64,000 nt of DNA, from contig JAMPEF010000001.1 in assembly GCA_023665275.1 (NCBI GenBank), positions 597,324-661,323 on the forward strand. The letters run 5' to 3'. Below the pieces are notes generated by a model. It saw only the letters and a program-made list of their open reading frames with translations. It had not been told where the DNA came from and did no database searches. Shown piece after piece: positions 35,291 through 44,662 of this stretch; positions within the stretch are counted from its first letter, which is position 1; each line of letters starts with the position of its first letter. The position numbers were made by a program, and so were the translations under genes. Origin of the DNA: Alistipes senegalensis. Its GTDB lineage: Bacteria; Bacillota; Clostridia; Oscillospirales; Ruminococcaceae.

Positions 35291-35326
35291 GGCTGTTCCG
35301 ATTATATCAGGACAGCCCGTTTTTTT
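35291..35326 (+). terminator. Terminator of the zinc-ribbon gene
   Basis: GGCTGTTC / GGACAGCC stem, 10-base loop, then CG and seven T. Confidence 0.88.
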
Positions 35327-35335
35327 GGAATATTA

Positions 35336-35716
35336 TTAAACTGAAAATTTCCGGTGAATAACTCTGCACAGATAGTATGCGGGTATGCACAGCAGAAACC
35401 AGTAACATGAAAACAAAAGGCATATCTGACCGGAAACATTGAACGGCAGTTCAGAGTAATCCCATACGTTCCAGTGCATAATAATATTATCAAATACTCC
35501 GACAATAAATTCAACCGCCGTTATTATCACAGAACCGATAAAGCAGCTTTTTATAAGGGTTACACCCTTGCTGTTGTTGAGGGCATATAATATCGTCAAT
35601 ATAAGTCCGCCGGTAAGCGACATAGTCCAGTGAGTATAGCCACGGTTGAGTATTTCAATAAGGCTGTAGATAAAATATCCCATAAGAAAAGAAAAAAAAT
35701 GCTGGGCAAATTTCAT
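35336..35716 (-). CDS. CmpB-family putative ABC-transporter type membrane protein
   Basis: 126 residues with four hydrophobic helices. The segments VWDYSELPFNVSGQICLLFS and FIVGVFDN match the PF06541 family (putative ABC transporter type IV). These single small proteins have no ATPase neighbour here, and their role is unclear. The start follows GAGGTACTT. Confidence 0.72.
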   Translation of the reverse strand: MKFAQHFFSFLMGYFIYSLIEILNRGYTHWTMSLTGGLILTILYALNNSKGVTLIKSCFIGSVIITAVEFIVGVFDNIIMHWNVWDYSELPFNVSGQICLLFSCYWFLLCIPAYYLCRVIHRKFSV

Positions 35717-35750
35717 TTATTAAGTACCTCGTTTCGTTTTTTGGTATTAT

Positions 35751-35781
35751 ATACAGATTATGGAGAAATTATACAGATTAT
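35751..35781. promoter_or_regulatory. Direct repeats ATACAGATTAT, 20 bases apart
   Basis: Two exact 11-base copies begin at 35751 and 35771, two helical turns apart, in the 93-base gap between the CmpB-like gene and malQ. This is the layout of a cooperative regulator site. Candidate control point for malQ-glgP. Confidence 0.4.
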
Positions 35782-35809
35782 CAGAATATAAAATGAAAGG
35801 TGAATTTTT

Positions 35810-37282
35810 ATGCGAAAAAGCTGCATATTGATGCACATATCAAGTCTGCCGTCTGAGTACGGTATAGGCAAAATGGGAAAACACGCCTTTGAATTTGTGG
35901 ATTTCCTTAAAAAAAGTAAAACAAAATGCTGGCAGATACTGCCATTATCTCCGACAAGTTACGGCGATTCTCCGTATCAGTCATTTTCAGTCAATGCCGG
36001 AAATCCTTATTTTATAGATTTTGAAATTCTTGAATCAGACGGCTTGCTTGAAAAACATGAATACTCTTCTTTTGACTGGGAAAGTTCCCCCGATAAAGTG
36101 GATTACAGTCTTATTTATGACCACTGTTTTGACGTCCTCCGGATAGCACACTCACGCTTCAAACCGTCGAAATTTCCGGATTATAAGAAATTCTGTGAAA
36201 AAAATAAGTCATGGCTTAATGAATATGCTTTATTCATGGCGTTGAAATTCAAGAATGACGGCAAGGCATGGTATGAATGGGAGGAAGATATTGCACTTCA
36301 TAAGACAAAAGCCATATCTGAGGCAAGCAAGTTACTGAAAAAAGATATTAATTTCTTTAAATTCATACAGTTTGAATTTTACCGTCAGTGGACAGAATTA
36401 AAAAAATATGTCAACGACAACGGCATTGAAATTATCGGCGATATTCCGATATATTGCGCTCTTGACAGCGTGGAAGTATGGTCTTCACCTAAACTTTTCC
36501 AGCTTGATAAAAAGCATATGCCGGTAGCGGTTGCAGGCTGTCCGCCCGATGATTTTTCCCCGACGGGTCAGCTATGGGGAAATCCTCTCTATGACTGGAA
36601 TTATCACAGAAAAACCGGTTACGTATGGTGGATTAATCGCATAAAAAATGCCACTGAACTCTATGATATAGTCCGTATTGACCATTTCAGAGGTTTTGAA
36701 AGTTATTATACCATTCCTTATGGCAACGAAGATGCAACAATAGGTGAATGGAAAAAAGGTCCAGATTATGAACTTTTCAGAATGGCTGAGGAAAAATTAG
36801 GCAAACTTAATATTATTGCAGAAGATTTAGGCTTTATTACACCTGAAGTCCGTGCGTTGCTTGATAATTGTGGCTATCCTGGAATGAAAGTATTACAGTT
36901 TGGATTTGATAACGGCGAAAATGAACATCTGCCACATAATTTTGCAGGTACAAACTGTTTTGCTTATACGGGAACTCACGATAATGAAACGCTTATAGGA
37001 TGGGTGGAATCCATGTCACTGGAATCGCTTAAATTCGCTAAAAAATACCTGAATGTCAAAAAGAAAAAGGATATTCCGGAAGCTGTAATCCGTTGTGCAT
37101 GGGCAAGCGTTGCAATGGTAGCGGCTGCACAGATGCAGGATTTTCTTAATACTGGCACGTCCGGAAGAATGAATACACCGTCTGTACTCGGCGGTAACTG
37201 GCAGTTCCGCACGAAAGAAAGCGATTTCACACCTAAACTTGCAAAGAAAATAAAAAAATTAAACAAATTATATAACAGATAA
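35810..37282 (+). CDS. malQ: 4-alpha-glucanotransferase (amylomaltase)
   Basis: GH77 enzyme transferring maltodextrin segments between glucans. 490 residues, the bacterial size. CWQILPLSPTSYGDSPYQS near the start, nucleophile in IVRIDHFRGF, acid/base in IIAEDLGFITP, and TGTHDNETLIGW after it. It precedes glgP by 23 bases; together they convert maltooligosaccharides or glycogen to glucose-1-phosphate. Confidence 0.96.
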   Translation: MRKSCILMHISSLPSEYGIGKMGKHAFEFVDFLKKSKTKCWQILPLSPTSYGDSPYQSFSVNAGNPYFIDFEILESDGLLEKHEYSSFDWESSPDKVDYSLIYDHCFDVLRIAHSRFKPSKFPDYKKFCEKNKSWLNEYALFMALKFKNDGKAWYEWEEDIALHKTKAISEASKLLKKDINFFKFIQFEFYRQWTELKKYVNDNGIEIIGDIPIYCALDSVEVWSSPKLFQLDKKHMPVAVAGCPPDDFSPTGQLWGNPLYDWNYHRKTGYVWWINRIKNATELYDIVRIDHFRGFESYYTIPYGNEDATIGEWKKGPDYELFRMAEEKLGKLNIIAEDLGFITPEVRALLDNCGYPGMKVLQFGFDNGENEHLPHNFAGTNCFAYTGTHDNETLIGWVESMSLESLKFAKKYLNVKKKKDIPEAVIRCAWASVAMVAAAQMQDFLNTGTSGRMNTPSVLGGNWQFRTKESDFTPKLAKKIKKLNKLYNR

Positions 37283-37305
37283 ATAAATTTACGGAGGAAA
37301 AACCA

Positions 37306-39651
37306 ATGGATAAAAAAATTTTTATGGAAAAATTCACAAGCAGACTTCCAAAAGATATAAAGTCCGCCACACCACAGGAGATTCATAACGCACTCGGCGA
37401 TACTGTCATGGAGCTTTATTCTGACCGCTGGTGTGCAAGCCGTGAAGAACATCTTTCAAAGAGACGTGCCGCATATCTTTCTATGGAGTTTCTTGTGGGA
37501 CGTGCTGTATATAATAACCTGCTCTGTCTCGGAATTTACAACGAAGTTCAGGAAGTTTTTTCCGAACTCGGCATATCCCTTGCAGATTTGGAAGTAATCG
37601 AAGACGCCGCACTTGGTAATGGTGGTCTTGGCAGACTTGCGGCTTGTTTCCTTGACAGTGCTGCATCACTTGCGTTGCCGCTTGATGGCTATGGCATACG
37701 CTATAAATACGGACTTTTCAAGCAGTCTATCGTTGATGGCTATCAGCGTGAGGACATAGACGACTGGACTAAATACGGTGACTGCTGGTCAGAAAGATGT
37801 GAAGAAGATACGGTTTTAATCCATTACAACGGACAGACAGTAAAAGCCGTTCCTTATGATATGCCGGTTTTTGGCTGTAAGACCGAAAATGTCGGCACAC
37901 TCCGTCTGTGGCAGGCTGAACCAGTCAAGGAATTTGATTTTGATACTTTCAACCGTCAGAATTATCTTGAAGCCTCTAAAGAAAAAATTTATGCTGAGGA
38001 TATTTCCCGTGTTCTGTACCCTAACGACGATACAAACGAAGGAAAAAAACTCCGTCTTAAACAGCAGTATTTCTTTAGTTGTGCATCACTGACTGATATT
38101 CTGAAAAAACACAAGGCACGTCATGGTACGCTTGACAATCTTGCTGAATATATCTCCGTTCAGCTGAACGATACACACCCTGTTATTTCTATTCCGGAAC
38201 TTATCAGACAGCTTGTCGACAACGAGGGTTACACATTCGATAAAGCCCTTGAAACAGCTAAAAAAGTATTTAATTATACAAATCATACCGTTATGCAGGA
38301 AGCACTTGAAAAATGGTGGATTGGTCTTGTTGAAGAGGTACTCCCGAGAATTTACGAGATAATTATTCAGATTAACGAGGCTCTTATTGCTGAACTTTAC
38401 AATAAGGGCGTTGAAAAGTCAAAAATCAATGAAATGAAAATTATCAAGGGTGAACTTATTCACATGGCTGATATGGCTTGTTATGCTTCCAGCCATATAA
38501 ACGGCGTTGCAGAAATCCATACACAGATTTTAAAGGATACTGTTCTTGCAGACTGGTATAGTCTCTATCCGGAACGTTTCCGCAACGAAACAAACGGCAT
38601 CACACAACGTCGGTGGCTTGCGCTCTGTAATATGGAACTTTCCGCACTTATCACGGAACTTCTGGGTACGGACGAATGGGTTATAAACCTTGATATGCTG
38701 AAAAAACTTGAAAAATACGCCGATAATGTAGAAATTTTAAATAAATTCATTTCCATAAAGCAGACAAAGAAAAATCAGCTTGCAGACTTCATAAAGGCAC
38801 ACGACGGTATAGAAATGAATCCGGAATCAGTTTTTGATATTCAGATTAAGAGACTTCACGAATACAAGAGACAGCTCCTTAATGCGTTCTCTATTCTGTG
38901 GATTTATTACGGCATAAAGGACGGTACTATAAAGAACTTTACTCCTACAACGTTTATTTTTGGTGCGAAGTCCGCCCCTGGTTACAGACGTGCAAAGGCT
39001 ATTATCAAGTATATTAACGAAATCGGAAAGATAGTATCTTCCGACCCTGAAACAAAAGATTTACTCAAAGTCATATTCGTTCAGAATTATAACGTTTCCT
39101 ATGCTGAAAAACTCGTTTCCGGTGCGGATATATCGGAACAGATTTCCACAGCTGGTACGGAGGCAAGCGGTACGGGTAATATGAAACTTATGCTTAATGG
39201 TGCTGTTACACTCGGAACTTACGACGGTGCAAATATTGAAATCGTTCAGGAAGCCGGTGAGGAAAATAACTACATTTTCGGTGCAAAGGTTGAGGAACTC
39301 GAAAAAATCGTACCTGAATACGACAGCCGGAAAGTATTCGCTGAAAATCCCATGATTAAGAAAGTTGTTTCATCACTTATTGATGGTACAGTTTCCGACG
39401 GCGGAAGCGGTGATTTCCGTGAACTTTATACATCACTGCTTGACGGTGCAAGCTGGCACGCACCAGACCATTATTATTTGCTTGGTGACCTTGTAAGTTA
39501 CGTTGAAACAAAGCTGAAATCAAACAGCGATTACAGTTCCGACAGGCTTGCTTTTGCTAAGAAACAGTGGCTCAATATGTGCAATGCCGGAAAATTCAGC
39601 TCCGACCGCACCATTGCCGACTATGCAGAAAATATCTGGAATATAAAATAA
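37306..39651 (+). CDS. glgP: Glycogen/maltodextrin phosphorylase
   Basis: GT35 PLP enzyme releasing glucose-1-phosphate. 781 residues, at the short end of the family. AALGNGGLGRLAACFLDS near 104-121, RIKRLHEYKRQ-type motif and the PLP-lysine segment GTEASGTGNMKLMLNGAVTL in the C-terminal domain are intact. Start after ACGGAGG. Cytoplasmic; pairs with malQ. Confidence 0.96.
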   Translation: MDKKIFMEKFTSRLPKDIKSATPQEIHNALGDTVMELYSDRWCASREEHLSKRRAAYLSMEFLVGRAVYNNLLCLGIYNEVQEVFSELGISLADLEVIEDAALGNGGLGRLAACFLDSAASLALPLDGYGIRYKYGLFKQSIVDGYQREDIDDWTKYGDCWSERCEEDTVLIHYNGQTVKAVPYDMPVFGCKTENVGTLRLWQAEPVKEFDFDTFNRQNYLEASKEKIYAEDISRVLYPNDDTNEGKKLRLKQQYFFSCASLTDILKKHKARHGTLDNLAEYISVQLNDTHPVISIPELIRQLVDNEGYTFDKALETAKKVFNYTNHTVMQEALEKWWIGLVEEVLPRIYEIIIQINEALIAELYNKGVEKSKINEMKIIKGELIHMADMACYASSHINGVAEIHTQILKDTVLADWYSLYPERFRNETNGITQRRWLALCNMELSALITELLGTDEWVINLDMLKKLEKYADNVEILNKFISIKQTKKNQLADFIKAHDGIEMNPESVFDIQIKRLHEYKRQLLNAFSILWIYYGIKDGTIKNFTPTTFIFGAKSAPGYRRAKAIIKYINEIGKIVSSDPETKDLLKVIFVQNYNVSYAEKLVSGADISEQISTAGTEASGTGNMKLMLNGAVTLGTYDGANIEIVQEAGEENNYIFGAKVEELEKIVPEYDSRKVFAENPMIKKVVSSLIDGTVSDGGSGDFRELYTSLLDGASWHAPDHYYLLGDLVSYVETKLKSNSDYSSDRLAFAKKQWLNMCNAGKFSSDRTIADYAENIWNIK

Positions 39652-39657
39652 TTACAG

Positions 39658-39686
39658 AACCGCAGTTTTTTAAAACTGCGGTTTTT
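39658..39686 (+). terminator. malQ-glgP terminator
   Basis: AACCGCAGTTTT / AAAACTGCGGTT stem, tiny loop and T-run, right after the glgP stop. Confidence 0.93.
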
Positions 39687-39783
39687 AATATATTAAGATA
39701 TATAACAATAATAATTATATCATATAATAAATCAGAATGGAACTTGATTTTTTATACAATATGTCAAAAATTTCACAAATCGC

Positions 39784-39812
39784 TTTTATTTTGAAATTTT
39801 TTGTGATATAAT
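39784..39812 (+). promoter_or_regulatory. Weak promoter for the dockerin-VanY gene
   Basis: TTTTAT, 17 bases, TATAAT. Only the -10 is good. It overlaps a TTTTTTGTGA segment like the arm of the palindrome at 26186, which may point to regulation. Confidence 0.4.
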
Positions 39813-39872
39813 ATTACTTAACCGTAAGGATAATACATTCTTTCTGGTAATAACAAAAGCAGAGGGGTTATT

Positions 39873-42005
39873 ATGGACTTAAAAAAAATATTCACAATGT
39901 CACTGGCTATTAGTTTAAGTACACTGGCAGTTATTGACTGCAATAAAACAGAAAATATTTACGCAGTATCGGAAGATACTGCATGGAATTTAGGCGACAT
40001 AAACAATGATGGTTTCATTAATGCAGTTGATTCCACCTTAATACTTACTGAATATGCAGCTCTTTCAACTGACGGAGTAAGTACTTTTTCCGCAGAACAG
40101 AAAAAAGCCGCCGATACAAACAACGACAATTTAGTTGATTCAGTTGACGCAACTTCTGTACTTTCTTATTATGCGTATAAGTCAACCGGTGGTATACTTA
40201 ATTTTGAAAAATGGCTTGAAAATCCGGTGGAAATACAGACAACCGAAACAACAACAACTTCCGTAACGGAAACATCAACAACAACTACAACTATTTCCGG
40301 ATATACTGCATCAATTGATACATCAGTTTCAACATCGACTTCAACAAGCATATCATCTGTTGATACGACAACAACTACCACTACTATCGTTACAACAACT
40401 GTCACGGGTGTGCCTGCCGGAAAAATTTCTGAAATAAGGCTTTCCAAGTATGAAATGAATTTAAAAATAGGCGAACTGGATATAGCATATGTTACAATGA
40501 TTCCGGAAGAAGTCGAAAACAAGGAAGAAATATGGACAAGTTCCAATGAAAACATTGCTACTGTTGATAAGTGGGGAAATGTTATAGCTATCGGTGAGGG
40601 AACTTGCACAGTTACGGTGACAAGCGTTGATAATCCGGAAATTAAAGCCGAAATTAAAGTTACTGTCGGCACAAACAACAAAATAAATGAAATAAGACTT
40701 TCAAAATATGAAATGAATCTTGAAAAAGGCGAAACAGATATATCATACGTTACAATGTTGCCGGACAGCGTCACAAACAAGGACGAAATATGGACAAGTT
40801 CAGATGAAAAAGTTGCTACCGTCGATAAGTGGGGCAACGTTGCGGCTGTTGCAGACGGTACTTGCATAATTACAGTAACAAGCGTTGATAATCCGGAAAT
40901 AAAAGCCGAAATTAAAGTTACTGTCGGAAATCCTTCACCGGAGAATAAAATAAATGAAATAAGACTTTCTAAATATGAAATGAATCTTAAAAAAGGCGAA
41001 ACGGATATATCATATGTTACAATGCTTCCGGACAGCGTTTCAAACAAGGACGAAATTTGGACAAGTTCAGATGAAAACATTGCAACCGTCGACAAGTGGG
41101 GAAATGTAATAGCTATCAATGATGGTACTTGCATAGTAACAGTAATAAGCGTTGATAATCCGGAAATTAAAGCCGAAATTAAAGTTACTGTCGGAAATCC
41201 GGTCACGGAGAATAAGATAACTGAAATAAAACTTTCCAAGTATGAAATGAATCTTGAAAAAGGTGAAACGGATATATCATATGTTACAATGCTTCCGGAA
41301 GAAGTCGCAAACAAGGACGAAATTTGGACAAGTTCAGATGAAAAAGTTGCAACCGTCGACAAATGGGGAAATGTCACGGCAGTTTCAGCCGGTATGTGTA
41401 CGGTAATGGTTACAAGCGTTGACAATCCGTCAGTTAAAGCCGAAATTAAAGTTACAGTTACGGATAAACAGTCAGCTTTTCAGCAGATAAACGGACTTAC
41501 ATATATAAACGGAATTTTAATAGCCAATAAAAGTTATTCACTTCCCGCAAACTATGATCCCGGAATTGATGCCATCACTGTAAAGCAGTTCGGTGAGCTT
41601 TCAAATGCCGCTGCCAAAGAAGGACTTAATATATATTTATCTTCTGGATATCGTTCATATGCTTATCAGAACACGATTTATAATAATTATGTTTCATGGC
41701 ACGGGAAAGCCTTAGCTGATACTTTTTCTGCACGTGCCGGACATTCTGAACATCAGACGGGACTTGCAATAGACGTCAACACCATTGATGATTCATTTGC
41801 AGATACTCCGGAGGCTGTATGGCTTTCACAACACGCCCATGAATACGGCTTTATAATCCGCTATCCGAAAGGCAAGGAAAGTGTTACCGGCTTTAAGTAC
41901 GAACCGTGGCATATACGCTATTTAGGAATCGAAAAGGCAACGGAAGTATATAACAGCGGTTTGGCTTTAGAAGAATATCTGGGTATTGATTCATATTATC
42001 ATTAA
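39873..42005 (+). CDS. Dockerin - four Big_2 repeats - VanY-type D,D-carboxypeptidase
   Basis: 710 residues, secreted (signal peptide 1 to about 31). N-terminal type I dockerin 38-115 (GDINNDGFINAVDST and DTNNDNLVDSVDAT, EYAALST/YYAYKST signature), Thr/Ser linker 120-183, four Ig-like Big_2 repeats (185-266, 271-352, 359-441, 448-530), then an M15B peptidase domain (540-705). Zinc and catalytic residues are intact: SGYRSYAYQ, SEHQTGLAIDV (His627, Asp634), EPWH (Glu677, His680). VanY-like enzymes trim D-Ala from peptidoglycan stems. A dockerin on a cell-wall hydrolase is unusual and suggests docking to a surface scaffold. Ribosome site AGAGGGG. Confidence 0.9.
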   Translation: MDLKKIFTMSLAISLSTLAVIDCNKTENIYAVSEDTAWNLGDINNDGFINAVDSTLILTEYAALSTDGVSTFSAEQKKAADTNNDNLVDSVDATSVLSYYAYKSTGGILNFEKWLENPVEIQTTETTTTSVTETSTTTTTISGYTASIDTSVSTSTSTSISSVDTTTTTTTIVTTTVTGVPAGKISEIRLSKYEMNLKIGELDIAYVTMIPEEVENKEEIWTSSNENIATVDKWGNVIAIGEGTCTVTVTSVDNPEIKAEIKVTVGTNNKINEIRLSKYEMNLEKGETDISYVTMLPDSVTNKDEIWTSSDEKVATVDKWGNVAAVADGTCIITVTSVDNPEIKAEIKVTVGNPSPENKINEIRLSKYEMNLKKGETDISYVTMLPDSVSNKDEIWTSSDENIATVDKWGNVIAINDGTCIVTVISVDNPEIKAEIKVTVGNPVTENKITEIKLSKYEMNLEKGETDISYVTMLPEEVANKDEIWTSSDEKVATVDKWGNVTAVSAGMCTVMVTSVDNPSVKAEIKVTVTDKQSAFQQINGLTYINGILIANKSYSLPANYDPGIDAITVKQFGELSNAAAKEGLNIYLSSGYRSYAYQNTIYNNYVSWHGKALADTFSARAGHSEHQTGLAIDVNTIDDSFADTPEAVWLSQHAHEYGFIIRYPKGKESVTGFKYEPWHIRYLGIEKATEVYNSGLALEEYLGIDSYYH
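40425..41462 (+). repeat. Four tandem Big_2-coding repeats
   Basis: Units of about 258-267 bases with very high DNA similarity, sharing EIRLSKYEMNL, DEIWTSS and SVDNPEIKAEIKVTV coding blocks. Probably generated by recombination, and copy number may vary between strains. Confidence 0.85.
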
Positions 42006-42008
42006 ATA

Positions 42009-42050
42009 AAATACGGGAACTGTTTTTTTATGCAGTTCCCGTAATATTTT
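42009..42050. terminator. Bidirectional terminator
   Basis: TACGGGAACTG / CAGTTCCCGTA stem with flanking A/T runs between the convergent VanY and TraB genes. Confidence 0.9.
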
Positions 42051-43243
42051 TACTGGATTTTTTCCACAGTATAGCCCATTTCAGCAAGAATGTCATCAAC
42101 GCCCTTGTCACCTGCATAGTGTGCAGAACCTACCATGAAAAGATAATTTTTTCCGTCTTTCAGAAATTCGGAGGCTTTTTCCGCCATGCCCTGATTTCTG
42201 TTATAAAGCATAATATCCATATAGTCTTCATAATCGTCTACAAGGTCTTCCGGCAGTTCGTCCATTTCTTCAAGTTCGTCATCAAGCATAGGGTCAATGT
42301 CTCCTATAGCCCATAAGTTATAGAGTTCGGCTAAATCTTCAGCAAAATCGTCTATTTCGTCCATATTGTCTAACATTTCATTTATTACAAAGTCCAGAAG
42401 TTCGTCACTCATACCGCCGATAGCATTTGCCTGTGTTTCAAGAGTTTCAATGCTTACGACTTCTTTTCCGTCATTCTGTGCCTCTTCAATGGCTCTTGCG
42501 TCAATGCCATCTGTGCTGAGATTTTCAAGGCGGAGTATCATAACATTTTCAAGCTGATTGTACCAGTAGCCAGCGGAAAACTGGTCAAGTTCTTCAACAT
42601 AAGCGCCTATGCTTTCAAAGTATGATTTAGCTTTCTGATATGTTTCGTCTGAAATATGGTCAGTAATGGTTGTGCCGTCGTCATATAAAAACATCTGTTG
42701 ATAAGTCATCAATGCACGTATATCACTTGTAAGCTGTGAAGTATCATATTCAACGGCGATACCGTCGGAATTTTCATAAATATCCCTTATATGCTCCGGA
42801 AAACCGTCAAAATCAGACGGCAGAACGTGGATAGTACCCATTATATACAATTCATTTTGAGTTTCAGGGTCTGTGACTTTCCATAACGGCGGTTTTATTT
42901 CTGTATAGTTTATATATCTGGTGATGTCAGCGGTTGTGCCGTATGCGGAAACGTTTCCGGTATTATTGGAGTTATCAGCTTGTGTGTCGGGTTCTGTTTC
43001 AGCCTGACTTTCAGTTTCAGATTCTTCTTCCGGCTGTGTTTCTTCTGTAGTTTCCTGTTCAGTTTCGGATTTTGTTTCTTCTTCCGGAGTTTCATTTTTA
43101 GCCTGTGTATCGGATTCTGTTTCGGTTTCAGATACTGAAGCGCCGGAGTTTTCCGTTGATTCTTCCTGTGTATCGCCGCATGAAACAGCGGTTACGCAAA
43201 GAAGAGCGGTAATAAATGCACATAAAATTTTTTTAGATTTCAT
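42050..43243 (-). CDS. TraB/GumN-family surface lipoprotein
   Basis: 397 residues. Lipoprotein signal with AVSC lipobox (Cys22), a long Glu/Thr-rich linker (25-95), then a TraB/GumN (TIKI-like) domain with IMGTIHVLPSDF and the C-terminal MVGSAHYAGDKGVDDIL. The family is thought to hold a metalloprotease-like fold; substrates in bacteria are unknown. Very acidic C-terminal half. It follows cdaR, but has its own promoter. Confidence 0.88.
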   Translation of the reverse strand: MKSKKILCAFITALLCVTAVSCGDTQEESTENSGASVSETETESDTQAKNETPEEETKSETEQETTEETQPEEESETESQAETEPDTQADNSNNTGNVSAYGTTADITRYINYTEIKPPLWKVTDPETQNELYIMGTIHVLPSDFDGFPEHIRDIYENSDGIAVEYDTSQLTSDIRALMTYQQMFLYDDGTTITDHISDETYQKAKSYFESIGAYVEELDQFSAGYWYNQLENVMILRLENLSTDGIDARAIEEAQNDGKEVVSIETLETQANAIGGMSDELLDFVINEMLDNMDEIDDFAEDLAELYNLWAIGDIDPMLDDELEEMDELPEDLVDDYEDYMDIMLYNRNQGMAEKASEFLKDGKNYLFMVGSAHYAGDKGVDDILAEMGYTVEKIQ

Positions 43244-43281
43244 TTCGATTGCCTTTCTTTTGATAAAAATTTACAGATAAC

Positions 43282-43310
43282 AGTATAGCATATTGCTTGT
43301 GATTTGTCAA
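43282..43310 (-). promoter_or_regulatory. Promoter of the TraB/GumN gene
   Basis: Minus-strand TTGACA, 17 bases, TATACT. The -35 box overlaps the cdaR stop codon. Confidence 0.82.
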
Positions 43311-44662
43311 GTCTCCGGCGTTGTTGCTGTAGTTGTCTGTGTAACCTCAATAGTATTTGAATAAGTAGTAGTTTCCTTAGGTGTACGCTGTATAGATACC
43401 TTATAATTTGTTATTGCCCATATATTATCATATTTCGGACATGAAAATATAACATCATATGTGAACTGGTCTTCTGTAATGCTTGCATTGAGTAAGTTTA
43501 CATCGGCAACTATATCATTTGGTGTTATTTTTTCTATAGTTTCGGCGTCACCGGCTATTTCAAGATTAAGACTCTGAGTTATTACTTTATAGTCGTATTC
43601 GTCCGGAGCGTTGCTTATATTAATGCGGCTCTGGTCAAGAGTTATTCCCTTTGTTGTTAAATTTTCGGAGTTTGTCGTAACAGTTATGCTTGTTGTATCG
43701 GACATATTTATACAGTTTTGAGTTTCCAGTATAGTACTTATATCGAAAGTTTTTGAAAAATCGGGTGTTATATCGCTTAACAGAATCTTGCCTATTTCCA
43801 GCTTGTCGGGAATTTCCGTCTGACTGTTTTTTGAGGCTATTTTTATTGTATTAGTGGACATTTTTAAATTAAGTGCATTCTGGTCAAAACTTGCCGGTGC
43901 GTTTACAATCTGAACATATACACCAACTTCCTTGACTGTCAGTACAGGTATATTTATAAGGAAATTAGTTGTATCGAAAGTCATTGATGACGGGTCAATA
44001 ACGGTATTATCTTCTGAAAAAAGCTGAATTTCGTCACTGCTGAGTGCGTGTGAGGAATCAAGGGTCATTTCACGGTTTGAGACGGCATATACATTGCTTA
44101 TTTTCTTTATCTGTGAAGAAGGTCCGGTTATCGTAACTATATTTGGTTCACAGGAAAATTCATTTGAATTTATTGTTTTGTTTTCGTCAAATTTTACATT
44201 AGGTATTTTCGGCTGTACCGGAAACTGTACAGATTCGTATTTATCAAAAACCACTTCTGCCGTTGAGGGTTCAATTGAAGATACTTCAAATTCTATTCCG
44301 TTTGTGCTTTTTACTTTTATAGGGAGGTTTTTTCTGCCGGTTGTATATACATTATCTGTATCAACATACGCTGAAATTGTATCGCTGTCGATATTGGCAA
44401 TTTGTGTACGGCTTCCTATTACTTTTACTTTCACGTCCTGAGTGTTGCATGAAATTACACTTAATGTGCTGTCCGATGCGGCGGTACTTCCTATAGCTAA
44501 ATCAAGAGTAACATTTTCAATAGTTTTCGGCACGGACGGATAAAGTGTAAGTGATACCGCAAACCATACCGCCACCGCTATAATCACGGAGTATATGGCA
44601 AGTGAAAAATTTGTCTGACTTTTCCGGCGGAAAATTTCACGTATAGTATCAGTAAATTTCAT
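43307..44662 (-). CDS. cdaR: CdaR (YbbR-domain) regulator of diadenylate cyclase
   Basis: 451 residues with one N-terminal transmembrane helix (about 20-42) and four extracellular YbbR repeats, ending in a short Thr-rich tail. CdaR binds and tunes the membrane-bound cyclase CdaA. Its ATG overlaps the cdaA stop by ATGA, so translation is coupled. The usual third gene glmM is not present next to it. Confidence 0.9.
   Translation of the reverse strand: MKFTDTIREIFRRKSQTNFSLAIYSVIIAVAVWFAVSLTLYPSVPKTIENVTLDLAIGSTAASDSTLSVISCNTQDVKVKVIGSRTQIANIDSDTISAYVDTDNVYTTGRKNLPIKVKSTNGIEFEVSSIEPSTAEVVFDKYESVQFPVQPKIPNVKFDENKTINSNEFSCEPNIVTITGPSSQIKKISNVYAVSNREMTLDSSHALSSDEIQLFSEDNTVIDPSSMTFDTTNFLINIPVLTVKEVGVYVQIVNAPASFDQNALNLKMSTNTIKIASKNSQTEIPDKLEIGKILLSDITPDFSKTFDISTILETQNCINMSDTTSITVTTNSENLTTKGITLDQSRINISNAPDEYDYKVITQSLNLEIAGDAETIEKITPNDIVADVNLLNASITEDQFTYDVIFSCPKYDNIWAITNYKVSIQRTPKETTTYSNTIEVTQTTTATTPET

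Noticed and set aside
40169-41425. Long minus-strand open frame opposite the Big_2 repeats
   Set aside because: It is a shadow of the strongly biased repeat codons; it has no ribosome site or known domain, and the plus-strand protein is certain.
40425-41462. Regularly spaced repeats as a possible CRISPR
   Set aside because: Units are about 260 bases and coding, with no short repeats and unique spacers; no cas genes are present.
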